From NCBI GenBank assembly GCA_949317995.1, contig OX439049.1, positions 11,013,395 through 11,077,394 on the forward strand: 64,000 bases of DNA, given 5' to 3'. Positions 1 through 19,370 of this stretch are shown one piece after another. Each line of letters opens with the position of its first letter. Position 1 is the first letter of the stretch. The stretch is from Acholoe squamosa. Its lineage: Eukaryota > Annelida > Polychaeta > Phyllodocida > Polynoidae. The position numbers and the translations under genes were made by a program. Under the pieces are notes generated by a model. That model ran no database searches. It saw only the letters and a list, made by a program, of their open reading frames with translations, and was not told the DNA's origin.

Positions 1-1570
1 TTTTATAGCAATCCTAGAGTTTTCGTCACAGACGCCTCACAAAAATCGCTGAAATTCGGTTGACCATGAATAAAAACTGCAGTTCTTGGAGGAAGCCAGT
101 CCACCAGGGGTTTTCATAAAGCCAAGATGTTGCATTATCAATATGGTAAACTTTTTATCTTTCTGTACTGTGTGCACCAGATATGTGCACTTTTTCTGAC
201 ATTCACCCAAATCACATGTGAATAGAAAACACACAAATGCATGAAAAGAAGGATAAAACAAAAGTATTAGGGGAGACGGGGGCACATTGAGCCGCTTTCA
301 CACTTTTTGTTTGAAAAGAGCCATTAGTGTACATCTTTGGCCATACTTTTGCAGCGTGACTTTTTGGGTCATAAAATATTATTGATATTCAGTGTTTGAT
401 GTTTTTTATGATTTTTTGAAGATGTGCCCCATTGGTGTGCTGGGTGAACCTCCTGGGTTACGTTGAGCCACATGTTCAAAATGTAAGAACTTCCTGTAAC
501 CTTTCGTTGCAATTGCTGATAGAGAATATGTACTTCATTTCAACATTTAAATAATGAGGACAAGTGTAGTTTTTGAACATTACAGATCCCTCTTAGATTA
601 AAAGAAAAGTAATATCCACAATCTTTCTATCTCAAGAATCTTTCCACATGGAAAAAGTAATTTGATATCAGGAAAATACAAATTTTGAGGAATAAAACAC
701 TGATAAAATGGATATACCAGATTTTATTCAAGGTATGACCAGTATCTTATAATTTCACAGATATGTAAGTAAGTTTACCACATATATATTCATATATGTG
801 CATTTGTACTCCCATAGGGATTCTCTGTAATTTTCATGTAAACTAAATTAATGGATCAAAGAGTTAAAAGTGGCATGGGTAATGCCGATCTGGGAATCTT
901 TTGTGTGACCCAACCTTGTGAAGCGAGTGGCTTTAGCTGGTACATCAGTGCTTATCAGTGTCTTACCCTCGATAGGTTAGACAAAGGAAATTATATGTAT
1001 GTATTATAAGAAGGCTAGTGATTACTATAATTGTGTACAGGATTCGAATTCTTTTGCTGTAACATACTTTAGATATACATACAATGTAGTCACTTTGTCT
1101 ATTGTATATGTGATGTGTACTGCACAAAGGGGGCTTATTGCACAGTGCACCGACACCCCTTTTTGCAGATTGTGCCATAAATGTTATTTTTTTAAGTATC
1201 GAACAAATAGTGTGGTATGGTACATAAAGCTGTTTAAATAGAGCTGCTGTGGAAAACAAAGTCAATGTAAGTGAACTATTCCATCCCATTAAAGACCAAG
1301 TATGTGTTATTGCATCGTCCACATAAGTCATCATGATGCAATAATGCAGCTCTGATGAAAAACTTACCAGGAAGGCATTTCTCAAGGTCACCCGTATGAC
1401 TAAACCCCCTTCAAGTCATAGTGAGATCCCTCAGTTAAATGCCATTGCAGCCCTGCATCTATAGTGGTTGCTAATGATTGCATTGGTACGACTGCGCTAC
1501 CCTATGTAATTACTGCCTTAAGTGCTGATCATACACAGTAGTCATAGTGTGTTGCCTATGATCACCCACT
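1..1570. other. intergenic, no supported gene
   Basis: No open frame here has splice sites or a recognisable domain. Around 268-480 there is a possible decayed inverted-repeat element with GGGGGCACATTGAGCC-like ends (compare GTGCCCCATTGG and GTTGAGCCACATG further in). The rest is AT-rich unique-looking sequence. Confidence 0.5.
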
Positions 1571-1754
1571 CTGATACTGAGGGTTTCAAGTTGTACTGGC
1601 TGTTTCTAGTCGTACCATCTTGTGAAATGCCCTCAGACTCTCCAGACTTAATTGTTGTATTATGACAGCCAATGGACACAATGCACTAAAAAGCTAAGCA
1701 GTCCTTCAAGATTTTAGTTAATTGATCATAACTATGCTGGTGTGAACATTGCAG

Positions 1755-1801
1755 ATACATCATTTTCATGGCTGTGTTTGCCCCTGTTGTTATGGCACAA
1801 G
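1755..1801 (+). pseudogene. GPCR copy 1, signal-peptide exon remnant
   Basis: A 47-bp exon between GCAG and GTATGT encodes YIIFMAVFAPVVMAQ. It has the same length and phase as the sister exon 22279-22325 (YILLIVVFAPAVSSQ), so this is a duplicated gene, not chance similarity. In the sister the ATG lies in a separate upstream 14-bp coding piece. Here the matching region (about 1572-1590, ACTGAGGGTTTCAAG) appears to have lost the ATG and the donor. Confidence 0.6.
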
Positions 1802-1936
1802 GTATGTAAATAAAACCGAACTATTTCTCCATGTCTCATTTCCCACCTGTAATATCATAGCTCTTGTCATCAAAACAAGGCATCATTTTACACCAGGAGA
1901 AGGCCTATGAATATCATGTTGTAGAAATATTAGGAG

Positions 1937-2125
1937 TGAGTGAGTGAGTGAGTAATAGTTGTTTAACGCCATTTCGACAGCTAAGGTCATATTCATGGCG
2001 AGAACTACATTACACAATTTCACAGGGGAATGTGTCAGTGCCCGTGCATATGTGCACCACACACATATCGAGGGGATAGGAAAGAGGAGAAATAGACCCT
2101 TTTAAGTGGGCTAGGGAAGCCCGAG
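1937..2125. repeat. GTTTAACGCCATTT dispersed repeat, copy 1
   Basis: Starts in a (GTGA)n stretch and continues as TAGTTGTTTAACGCCATTTC to TTAAGTGGGCTAGGGAAG. Same orientation and same 5' (GTGA)n as copy 2, so the simple repeat belongs to the element. Confidence 0.75.
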
Positions 2126-3479
2126 AAATATTAGGAAAACATGGTATCAAAAGAAATTCATTGTAAAACACATTGCTCTGTGTGTGTGTGTGCTGCTTTA
2201 ATTTGATCCTTTGGATTACTAATCCACAAGCAAGATTTTTGGTAAGATAAAGGTCTTTTTATTTTGACTCTGATCAATGGGTTTCAGAATGAAAAAGAAA
2301 AAACTAAGGGAAGCCCCTGTCTTTTCTATACACAAGCAAAATAGGAGAAACAGTATGAATCAACGCACAGGTTTCTCTCTTCATCCCTCTGCCCACTACT
2401 CCCTAGAATAATAGTCTTCATTTTCCTGTCTGAAAATGTGCAAATTCAAGTTTTTGTTGAGCTTATTGGGTTAATCATAAATCATACTTTGCCAAATGGG
2501 CTCATTACAAAAAGAAATGACATCCCCTTTGTTGATACCATAATTATTTCGTCTAATAGGTGCACCAGTGCAGAAAATCATTTTGAGACGCTCAAAATCA
2601 AAAGTTGATTCCAACAAGCAAATTACTACCCACATTTTTTTAAATGTAAAAATGCTACCTGAAGGCCACTTTTAAGAGTCCTCAGATGGAAGTTTGCAAT
2701 AAGACAATATTATTTCACTGATTTTACACTAGGGGTTGCAATTATAGCCTAAAGGGAGGGACACAGGGATACACTTACAAGAGCAGGTATTAGAAGGAAT
2801 ACAGTGATCAATGTGAAAATAAACATATGAAACTTCATGACAAACACTGAGAGCTTGTAGTGCTGCTGTCCATTCTCCTAGAAATTAGGGGTAGGGTCTT
2901 CAGATAAACCTAAAATGTTTTTCCTATCAAACCTTAAGGTCTGTCCTATAAAATCCTAAAGTGTGGTGGCAACGGCCTCTCTCAATGTTATGATATGAGG
3001 GGATTGATGTGTGCAATTCACACTGAAATTCCTACCAGTTTTCAACGTGATTTCCGAGCAGCGACTTTAATCATCAAAGATCTATACTTTACTAACACCA
3101 GGTAAAACTGTATCTGTGATGGTGGTGCCCCCTGTACATAAATACCAGACTAAACATGTTGGTTCTAATCCTCGTTCAGAGTGCCCATACAATAGTAACA
3201 ATAGTATTACACTAAATACATAGACAAAGGTGCACACAAATTGGTCCCCACTGAGGGTTATCACATGAGGCGAAGCTGAGTGTGATAACCTTTGTCAGAA
3301 ATGTTCAAAGATTTTTTTTTTTTCATTTGGCATTAGTAATCATTTCATCATTAGTTATGTGACTATTTGCAATGATCTAAATGACAGTGTGATACGGGGA
3401 AGGGTTATCACACTGGGGGGTGTGATACAGAGGTTCTTGGTTAAACCTATGGGGCTGCTGTATTCAACTTGAGATGAAT

Positions 3480-3708
3480 AACATTTCTGCACATAATCTG
3501 CTTCCATAGTGCAGAGGCATGGCACATCCCATACCACCTGTGTACACAGATTTACTACCAGCCACAAACCAGTCCTAGGGAAACACTGATTTGTCAAAGT
3601 CAACAAGTGAACAGGACTGTAGTCTATTTCCCCCTGGAGATGTTCTGAATAATCCATGGCTGAGAAAGATAAGGTTCTGTGTCGATTTGTGCTTTAATGA
3701 AGAGATAT
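3480..3708 (+). pseudogene. GPCR copy 1, Cys-rich ectodomain exon
   Basis: Homologous to 23555-23760. The conserved 3' part encodes DVLNNPWLRKIRFCVDLCFN. The exon should end at the codon TTG near 3708, but the following bases are ATAAGT, so the GT donor is gone. Upstream the reading frame is disturbed relative to the sister copy. Confidence 0.6.
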
Positions 3709-4375
3709 TGATAAGTAAATATCAGACATTAGGCCTAAAAAAAAAGAAGTTGTGTTCAGGTATCCTGACTGACCCTAATTATTTGGCCCGACCCTAATTT
3801 TTTTTTAAAGATTTTTTTTTTTGTAAAAATGACCCAAAAATCAAGAAAAAATGTAAGAAAAACTCAATGTATAGGCATGTTTGGTACCAAATTAAAGCCC
3901 ACATTCTCATGAATGCTACTAGCTTAAAATAACCAACATGTTTATATATTTTCTATTTGTTTGATATGTTGAGCCATGTTTTATATCATTTTTGGCAGTT
4001 TTTGGCATCCAGGAACTTTAAAAAAAAATCTAAAAAAAGAATCCTACCTACCTACCCTAATTTTTCAGCTATGTTACATGAAGACAATATTTTTGTAGGC
4101 CTTAGTAATGTACATTTCATTATGTATGAAGTATATAAGCAAAATTTAATGTCCATGACCATGGGATATTTTTACATCGTATTCCCCGAGGTGGGACTGG
4201 CGTAATCCATGAAACCATTATATGGCTGAGCTAGTAGAGGCGTGCCCCTCTAAATCCACCACTGATCAGAGGCACTGCATCCGTGGTAGGAATAAGGGTA
4301 ACTGTTTTTTCTGATTGACATTCCTATGGGGTTAGTGTCTTAGTTTGAAAGGATTACTTTAATGGTAACACACAC

Positions 4376-4377
<2 letters not shown>

Positions 4378-4463
<86 letters not shown>
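4378..4463. repeat. (CT)n microsatellite
   Basis: About 85 bp of CT dinucleotide with a short ATCT interruption near 4421. It lies directly before the 4481 exon of GPCR copy 1, so it also forms an unusually long polypyrimidine tract in front of the acceptor TTTTTTAAG. Confidence 0.95.
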
Positions 4464-4467
<4 letters not shown>

Positions 4468-5301
4468 TTCCTTTTTTAAGCAAGGGCTACGGAATCTGTG
4501 GCCTTACATGTACCCAGTTACAAAGGTAGAACCTAACGGCCAAATTCTTCACTTTACACACCCACTTTCTTCAACTTATGAGATTGCAGTTAACCCGCGC
4601 TTCATTCAAAGCAGTACTGTATAATTTATGACTATCCAAATTCAGGAGAGCACTCTATAATGTGTCTGCCTGGTAACCATTCTTTCTGAGGAAGAATATC
4701 CCTCAAGCAGTTTTCAATGCCATATTGGCCTTCTTCTCCCTCCGACTGGGGATATTTGGTGAGTACCATGGCAATATCATAATCTAAGGATTCACATGCC
4801 CTGTAACCACTTTGATATAAATCATAATATATCTCTTTATTATGACTCCAAATATGTATGAAATCCTACCCTTATCGAGATTAACATATATTATATAAGC
4901 TGATTTTCTTCAAGCTATTACACAGTATAGTCCTCTGACTTCCATTGATAAACCACAAATTTAATCCCACACCAAAAAGAAACAATAAGAATTTCACGTT
5001 CAATTCAGCCAATTCACTTCCTATTTTCATTCAAGAAGTATGATGAATAATTTGACCTGGGAGGCAAAATGACTAGTTTTATTAAAGATGGCGATCTTAA
5101 GAAACATTCATTTTTGGCTGTACAGGACTGAGAAATCATCGAAAAGTGTCAAACGACAAAAGTGTTAAATATATGGCTTCCTTTTCGGTGAAGTGGCTTT
5201 AATTAATCAATGAGCAACCTGGTAATTTTATGGATACTTTGTAGTTTGGTTAACTATTACTTAAGATCCTTACAAAAGCAATGCCAGTCTTTAACTTTCA
5301 G

Positions 5302-5423
5302 GAAATATTTTGATCATTGCTGCGATTTTGACAAAGAAGGAACTGAAGTCTGCAACTAACTCCCTGTTACTTGGCATGGCTGTGGATGACTGCATGAATT
5401 CAACTACCATTGTCTTCTATGGG
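5302..5423 (+). pseudogene. GPCR copy 1, TM1-TM2 exon
   Basis: A 122-bp exon with acceptor TTTCAG. It encodes NILIIAAILTKKELKSATN followed by SLLLGMAVDDCMNSTTIVFY. TM1 Asn (GN), the ICL1 lysines and the TM2 LxxxMAVxD signature are visible. TM2 reads VDD where the sister has VAD. The donor GGG/GTATCT is weak. Length and phase match 25056-25177 exactly. Confidence 0.75.
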
Positions 5424-6108
5424 GTATCTAAATATTTCTAAAATCATACAGGTTTTTAAACTCCTTAAGGTTGGCAATGCATTTTGGAGAACCGTAGTGG
5501 CCTATTTGTACCTGCAACCCTGGCCCTTATTTGTGACCAGCACCTTCTTTGAAAACTGTCCCAAGTGCTTAAGATGATTTAAGACCCCCATGTTTTTGAG
5601 CATCAAAATGGTATAATGCTTCTGGTCAAACTGAACTTCAAATGGTTGAGACCCATAATTTACAACCCTATGTGTACTAATAGTCTAAAATATAGCTCTT
5701 GATTAGTCTTTGTATTAAAATTATTTTCATTTCACAACAGGCGGTAATAAACATGTTGATTCATTTAATGACATCTACAGCCCTAATGAAAATTGAGGAA
5801 TGTCTTGTCAATTATGCAAATGTGGCTAAACAAAGGAACACAATTGCCTCTTTTATACTTGCAGTACCTACAGACATTTCTGCTCAGCATAATAGACCCA
5901 TTCTTTGGACCTAAGTAAAACTTTTAATAAGATCATCATAGTATCTCTCTGTCAGTTGTAGCATCTTGTGAAGTTACTTCCAGGGGCTTGTTTTGAAATT
6001 TGTTATGAGAAAATTAGCACTGATCAAGAAATTAACTATGTGCTGATCATAATGACTACTCTACAAATTATGTTTTAATGATGACATAGGAAGCAGTCTG
6101 AGGTAGAA

Positions 6109-6310
6109 ATCCGAAAGGCAAGCTTCAGGAGATGGAGGAATCTGACAAGAATGATCCTACATAACTACCATGGCCTCCATTGTGGTCACCACAGTACCAC
6201 TTTTCCTAATCCTTCCCCTTTTCCCTGCACCATATCAGTTGTTCCTGATTTTACATCTGATGAGAACTGTAAAGGCGTTCTGAGTATCGATGACACTATA
6301 GATTAGTACT
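6109..6310 (+). pseudogene. GPCR copy 1, ICL2-TM4-ECL2 fragment
   Basis: Frame 1 gives a basic ICL2-like stretch (IRKASFRRWRNLTRMILHNY) and later an ECL2-like stretch (ISVVPDFTSDENCKGVLSI) with a candidate disulfide Cys. Between them the hydrophobic TM4-like segment MASIVVTTVPLFLILPLF is in a different frame. Two compensating indels or an unseen splice are needed, so I treat it as decayed. Confidence 0.45.
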
Positions 6311-6716
6311 ACTTACGCCGTATTCAATAGGGGGGGGGTGGAATACGATCCTCCCATATACAGTGGCGCCATTTTGAAATTTATACAGAGCTAGCCGTTG
6401 GTGCCAAATGCTTTTAGTTTCAGTTAAAATGTTATGCACTTTAATTTTTCTATTTCAAATATGGCGGTTATTCTTAGATATAGATTGAACCTTTCATAAC
6501 ATGATATTATTTGACTATTTCAGTCATTTATTTTTGGTAAAATACTTCTAATAACAATATACCAAATTCGAAACTAAAAGTGCCTGGCACTTATAGAATC
6601 ACTATAATGACCCATGTATAAAGGTCCGCCTGAGCTTATGGAGACCTGTCAGATGCATTTGGTGTCATATTATTCATGGCATTTTGATTCTGTTTTATAG
6701 AATAAAATCCTTGCCT

Positions 6717-7100
6717 ATAAGGTGCACCCCTGGCCTTAGCTTACTGTAAAAGGTGCAGTATAAGGTGCACCCCTGGCCTTAGCTTACTGTAAAAGGTGCA
6801 GTATAAGGTGCACCCCTGGACCTAGCTTGCTGTAAAAGGTGCAGTATAAGGTGCACCCCTGGCCTTAGCTTACTGTAAAAGGTGCAGTATAAGGTGCACC
6901 CCTGGCCTTAGCTTACTGTAAAAGGTGCAGTATAAGGTGCACCCCTGGCCTTAGCTTAATGTAAAAGGTGCAGTATAAGGTGCACCCCTGGCCTTAGCTT
7001 ACTGTAAAAGGTGCAGTATAAGGTGCACCCCTGGCCTTAGCTTACTGTAAAAGGTGCAGTATAAGGTGCACCCCTGGCCTTAGCTTACTGTCAAAGATGC
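6717..7100. repeat. 43-bp tandem repeat, about 9 units
   Basis: Units of 43 bp repeat almost perfectly from the TATAAGGTGCACCCC motif through TGTAAAAGGTGCAG. The motif ATAAGGTGCACC also occurs singly at about 16780 and 16845 and, as TATACGCGGGAG/GTGCACC variants, in the inverted-repeat element at 28372. The array therefore probably arose by amplifying part of such an element. It sits in the TM4-TM6 gap of GPCR copy 1. Confidence 0.93.
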
Positions 7101-7717
7101 AGTATTGGCCCATCCTTACTTATCAAGGATGCCTTCTATGTGGGGTATTACTATGGGGGGATTAAGGCAGCACCTGATATTTTGTACCAGCTATTGTCAA
7201 GATTTAGTTATGTTAATGCTGATTAGGTTGTTTGTGGCCAGACACATGCTGAGAAGGTAAGACTTAGGGTAGGTGATAAACCTGGTTTATAACTTGTCTT
7301 CGATTCTAGAAGTTGCAAAAAATTGCCAGGTTTTTTTTTAGATAGGGTACGTTATATTCAGCTTTCTGACTTGTATTCTTCTCAAGAAAAATTCCAAACA
7401 TGTACATTAAAACCCTCAAAGTGTTCTTTATACCTAGTTGAAATTTTAAGATCAAATAAACAGTTTTCATGATGGGATGTATAGCAATTTATATGTAAAG
7501 CTTATTTGGCATCTTCAGTTATGCACATCAACCTTTGTTTGACAGTAAAACTACCTGAAATATTGTACTTTCTGAGATAGCTCATTCTAAAACCTGTGAC
7601 TAAGACTTTAGAAATATGATTTCCCCATGGAGGTATGCTTCCTTCCTCAGGCCAAATACGTCCTTAGCGTTTAGAGAGATGCTCAAGGAGAAGTACTGTG
7701 TGGCCCATGGTGCATTA

Positions 7718-7805
7718 TGTGGGTCTAGACCCCTAAAATCGACAGTGTGACATGGCCTTTTCTTAAAATCGACAAGGGACATGGGGACCCCCCATCTAGA
7801 CCCCC
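7718..7805 (-). repeat. dispersed CATGTC/GATTTTAAGAAAA repeat, copy 1
   Basis: Read on the minus strand this has the same wording as pieces at 33548-33665, 56490-56670, 57045-57275 and 59665-59870: GTCCATGTC, then (C)GATTTTAAGAAAAGGCC, then a GGGTCTAGACCC palindrome. The element type is unknown. No terminal repeats or coding capacity were seen. Confidence 0.6.
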
Positions 7806-7878
7806 CCCCCATTATGCCAAACCTGTGGGAGTGCATGACCAATGTTTTACTGGTATATAACACATTGATGGATACAGC

Positions 7879-8117
7879 CACGGGCATGGACTAGTTACCA
7901 GGTTGAGTCTGTGTAGGTGTTATCCATATGCTATAGTAAGGGCGAGAGAGTAAAGGGAACAGAGGTGAGGGGGTACTTTGCCAAAGTCCCCACTCACCTC
8001 CAAAATAGCAAATAGAGCTGGCAGAGGGCAGCAGCGTTCCCTTTACTTTCTCACCCTTACTATAGCATATGGATAACACCTACACAGACTCAACCTGGTA
8101 ACCAGTCCACACCCATT
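7879..8117. mobile_element. hairpin MITE, hAT-like, copy 1
   Basis: Ends CACGGGCATGGACTAG and CCAGTCCACACCCATT form long inverted repeats that continue through TCTGTGTAGGTGTTATCC and TATGCTATAGTAAGGG. It is flanked by a perfect 8-bp direct repeat GATACAGC (7871-7878 and 8118-8125). An 8-bp target duplication with CA...TG-type ends is the hAT superfamily signature. There is no coding capacity. Confidence 0.85.
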
Positions 8118-8241
8118 GATACAGCCCTAGTTTTCCTCCACATGCAGACAGCATTTTTCATCATAATGGCTAATACGCATGACTATCAGTCTTTAAGGGG
8201 CATTTCTTTTACATCCATGCATACTTTTCTTCCTCTGCGAG

Positions 8242-8435
8242 CTGACGTACATGATGATCATGCTGGTGGTGATTTACGTACTGACGGTATCTCCAGGCCG
8301 CATATTGGATGCTTTATGGAGTCTTGGCTATATTTCATTCCGAGGCGATGTCCACAGCAATGTGAGAGGTTCTGTGGATCTCCTAAGGGGTCTGAATAGC
8401 TGGACCAATGTGGCGGTTTATGCTATTGTTTCAAG
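8242..8435 (+). pseudogene. GPCR copy 1, TM6-TM7 exon
   Basis: An open exon beginning LTYMMIMLVVIYVLTVSPGR (TM6), then an extracellular loop, then TM7 as SWTNVAVYAIVSR. The usual NPxxY appears as NVAVY. There is no CWxP motif in TM6 (VLTVSP instead). Splice GTATGT; phase 2 joins to the tail exon at 8893 to give SRQFHRVF, the normal TM7-to-helix-8 transition. This exon shows no damage. Confidence 0.75.
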
Positions 8436-8754
8436 GTATGTGTGGATGAGATAATTTCGCACATTTACTTAATAGTTTTCACATGAAATGAAACTAGCTT
8501 GTGTAATAAGCACATCATAAAATCAATATTCTGAAAAGAAATTTTTTTGCCTAATGAAGGTCTATTAGGTAGATGTAAAGATTACTGGGTTTTTTTCGAT
8601 AACAAAGGTCCTTAAGGTACAAAATAAAGTTATCCTTCTGTCTGGTTTTGTATATACTTCTCTACCATATTAAAAGAAATGCAAAAATGAAGCAGAGGCT
8701 ATTCCATGGGGTCATTCTTATAAACATCTCAAGGAAGGTTAGTGCTGTGCATAT

Positions 8755-8811
8755 GTATGTTTGTATGTATGTATGTATGTATGTATGTATGTATGTATGT
8801 ATGTATGTATG

Positions 8812-8840
<29 letters not shown>
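8755..8840. repeat. (GTAT)n microsatellite
   Basis: About 85 bp of tetranucleotide repeat in the last intron of GPCR copy 1. Open frames reading through it on both strands are artefacts of the repeat. Confidence 0.95.
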
Positions 8841-8842
<2 letters not shown>

Positions 8843-8892
8843 TCTTTTTTGTCAGTATTTCTCATGTCACTTATGATTTTTGATATGTGCAG

Positions 8893-9019
8893 ACAATTCC
8901 ATAGAGTTTTCAAGGAGGTTCTCTGTCACTGCTGTATAAAGCCATCAGGGGGAGACTCAGGGAATCAAAGTATGACAGAAGTTACATTTGCCTCTGGAAC
9001 AAAGGATAACAAAGCTTGA
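8893..9019 (+). pseudogene. GPCR copy 1, C-terminal tail exon
   Basis: Acceptor TGTGCAG, then a helix-8-like RVFKEVLCHCCIKPSGGD (cysteines suitable for palmitoylation) and a short tail ending KDNKA with TGA at 9017-9019. The frame is set by joining to 8242-8435. Intact in itself. Confidence 0.7.
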
Positions 9020-9517
9020 ATCAAGCATTATACATTGAGAGGCTGATGAATGTGACCGCTCAATACAAAATGGGTCAGAAGTCACACATAGAACAGAAAG
9101 AGATAATAACAACCACATTCATGTGCAGCTCAGCAAGATCTGTCAATCAATTTGTAACGCATATATATTTAGACCAATTGCCCCTAGTAGGATTCATTGA
9201 GGAGATATTTAGTAAAAGAAAATTCAGAAATCAAATAAACCTATTGATCAGTACATAAAATCAATATAGTTCTGTATAATGTGGCGGTGATTATATGTAT
9301 TGGAAGCACTGCAAGAGCAAATTATGCCGAGCAATAGGCATGATGCACCCAATAATCACCTGTCTTTAAAATGTTGTAGTTACATATGCACTTCTTGCCA
9401 GGATGCGCTCAAACAGCACTGGGAAGTGCCTTGCATAAATGTTCGACGCGATCATAGTTATGAATGCTATAGGAAGTGATCTAACTTCATGAATAGCATA
9501 GCATTTTATTGTGCATT

Positions 9518-9818
9518 CATGGGCGTAGACTGGTTACCAGATTTAGTCTGTGTAGGTATTATCCATATGCTATAGTAAGGGTGAGAAAGTAAAGGGAACA
9601 GTGCTGCCCTCTGGTGCCTTTATTTGCTATGCACAGACCTTGATTACGGAGGTGAGGGGTTACTTTGGCAAAGTCACCACTCACCTCCGTAATCAAGGTC
9701 TGTGCATAGCAAATAAAGGCACCAGAGGGCAGCACTGTTCCCTTTACTTTCTCACCCTTACTATAGCATATGGATAATACCTACACAGACTAAATCTGGT
9801 AACCAGTCCACGCCCGTG
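9518..9818. mobile_element. hairpin MITE, hAT-like, copy 2 (near-perfect palindrome)
   Basis: A 301-bp nearly perfect inverted repeat: the left arm runs from CATGGGCGTAGACTGG to GATTACGGAGGTGAGGGG and the right arm is its reverse complement. Flanked by an 8-bp direct repeat TGTGCATT (9510-9517 and 9819-9826). Each arm carries GCACCAGAGGGCAGCA (9719-9734, and reversed near 9602-9617), which closely fits the CTCF core motif. Confidence 0.92.
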
Positions 9819-10170
9819 TGTGCATTAGTATTTGACAGGCTCTGCACTGTTTACAGAAGAAACATTGTTAGAAAGAACATACTGTCAAATGTTACACGAT
9901 CAAGTACTTGTAAAATGCCCATTATATTTCCACATTTTCATATTTTGAGTGTCTCAAGCAAATCCTTCTCTTATGGTATTTTGTATTCCTAGTGAGTAGA
10001 GTTCACCGCATTCTTTCTAATTATCTACAAAAACATTTATCTATCCACTAAAGATGTGAACACCTAATTTGGTCATTGATGCAACAAAAAATCCAGTCAA
10101 TAATCTCTTGATTCACAGAGAATAATTTATGTTAATGTATTTTTTATCTTACTCTTCACTGCTGTGGCTG

Positions 10171-10440
10171 CTTTACAGGAGGGTGTTGCTCCTATAGTAA
10201 AAGGAAGAGCTGGCTAAAAATGCCCTTGTTTCCAGTCCTTTCTTTTCATGTAGCTATGACTTGTCCCTTTTGTTGCTCACAAGTGGTCATTCAAGTACGT
10301 TGCTAAAAAAGGGGGATTTGAGTAGGTACCTAGCTGGGAGAAGTCAGTCAGTATAATAAACTATAGAGCGTGTGACATGAGTAGGTACCTGGTAGTGCAG
10401 CTCTCTCTATTTTAAACAAGGCAGGTGACTTTTCAGACTA
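10171..10440. repeat. duplicated segment A, copy 1
   Basis: This stretch (GGAGGGTGTTGCTCC, then AGTCAGTCAGTATAATAAAC and GGCAGGTGACTTTTCAG) recurs at 12011-12303 in the same orientation with few changes. Its left end is an inverted copy of the 3' end of the PAN-like exon at 10509-10616, so the whole block looks like an inverted-repeat unit of about 365 bp. Confidence 0.8.
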
Positions 10441-10508
10441 ATGTGGTGAGTGCAAGTACTTAGGTGAAGTAGTGCATGACTTGTTTAGAAAAGAGGGCAC
10501 ATACTCAC

Positions 10509-10616
10509 AGCTCTTTTTACAATAGGAGCAACACCCTTCAGAAGTTGTAACGTTTGTATTTGCCATGTCTGCAGTGTCATCTTGGTAAAAGCCGCAATTT
10601 CTAGGGGAAGGAATTT
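10509..10616 (-). pseudogene. orphan PAN/apple-like exon
   Basis: On the minus strand, between CCCCTAG and GTGAGT, the exon encodes NCGFYQDDTADMANTNVTTS followed by EGCCSYCKKS. The Cys spacing resembles the start of a PAN/apple module. No partner exon carrying the remainder (C..F.Y...C) was found at lower coordinates. Part of the exon overlaps an inverted repeat shared with 10171. It could be a fossil exon or an alternative exon of the neighbouring lectin gene. Low certainty. Confidence 0.35.
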
Positions 10617-11041
10617 TATCATCAGAGGGGAAGACATGTACATTTATTAGACAAAACTGGTCCATCCATTTATATTGTCTTGGTCTGGATAAACATGTAA
10701 GGATGCAAGGACATTTATGGAAAGGTTATTGAAGAAACCGTGACATGTAGGGGCTCCTGGTGACTTTAATCACACATCATCATGCATTATGATGGTCACA
10801 CATGTGCAGTGCCATCTTGGATAGTTATAACCTAAATTTAATGTTCTGAAATATGCTCTTTGACTTTGTGTTTTACTACTCTAAGAGAAACAAAAGAGGT
10901 CAAGATTCCTCAAAAGGATCAAGCCTGATCCTCACATCTAATTCTACTACAGTCCACTGTCAGGAACCTTTTGTTGTATTTATGAATTTATGCTGGTGCT
11001 AAAATGTATAAGTCTGCGAGCCATCAGTACCTATTTGTTAT

Positions 11042-19370
<8,329 letters not shown>

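Larger units (their letters stand above)
1572..9019 (+). pseudogene. class A GPCR gene copy 1, decayed
   Basis: This is a broken copy of a rhodopsin-like receptor gene; the better-preserved 5' half of its sister lies at 21849-26112. Recognisable exons in order: signal-peptide exon 1755-1801, ectodomain exon ending 3708, ectodomain-to-TM1 exon 4481-4758, TM1/TM2 exon 5302-5423, start of a TM3 exon at about 5867, ICL2/TM4/ECL2 piece 6109-6310, TM6/TM7 exon 8242-8435 and cytoplasmic tail exon 8893-9019. TM1 reads across the 4758/5302 junction as FFSLRLGIFGNILIIAAIL, the classic G-N of TM1. Lesions: the donor after the ectodomain exon reads ATAAGT where the sister has GTAAGT; the 4481-4758 exon contains an in-frame stop, a 30-bp net deletion and frame shifts; the TM3 exon stops after GPK; TM4 and ECL2 lie in different frames; the start codon appears deleted near 1580. 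The TM6-tail exons remain open. The ligand is unknown. A peptide receptor is a guess from general TM1/TM2 appearance. Confidence 0.72.

Noticed and set aside
1937..2125. SINE with internal Pol III promoter
   Set aside because: The repeat is real (second copy at 30812) but I could not find A/B boxes or a 3' tail, so it is listed only as a dispersed repeat.
6717..7100. CRISPR-like regular repeat
   Set aside because: Units are contiguous 43-bp copies without unique spacers, and the genome is eukaryotic.
8648..8913. Open frames of Met-Tyr-Val-Cys and Thr-Tyr-Ile-His repeats
   Set aside because: Artefacts of the (GTAT)n microsatellite inside a GPCR intron.
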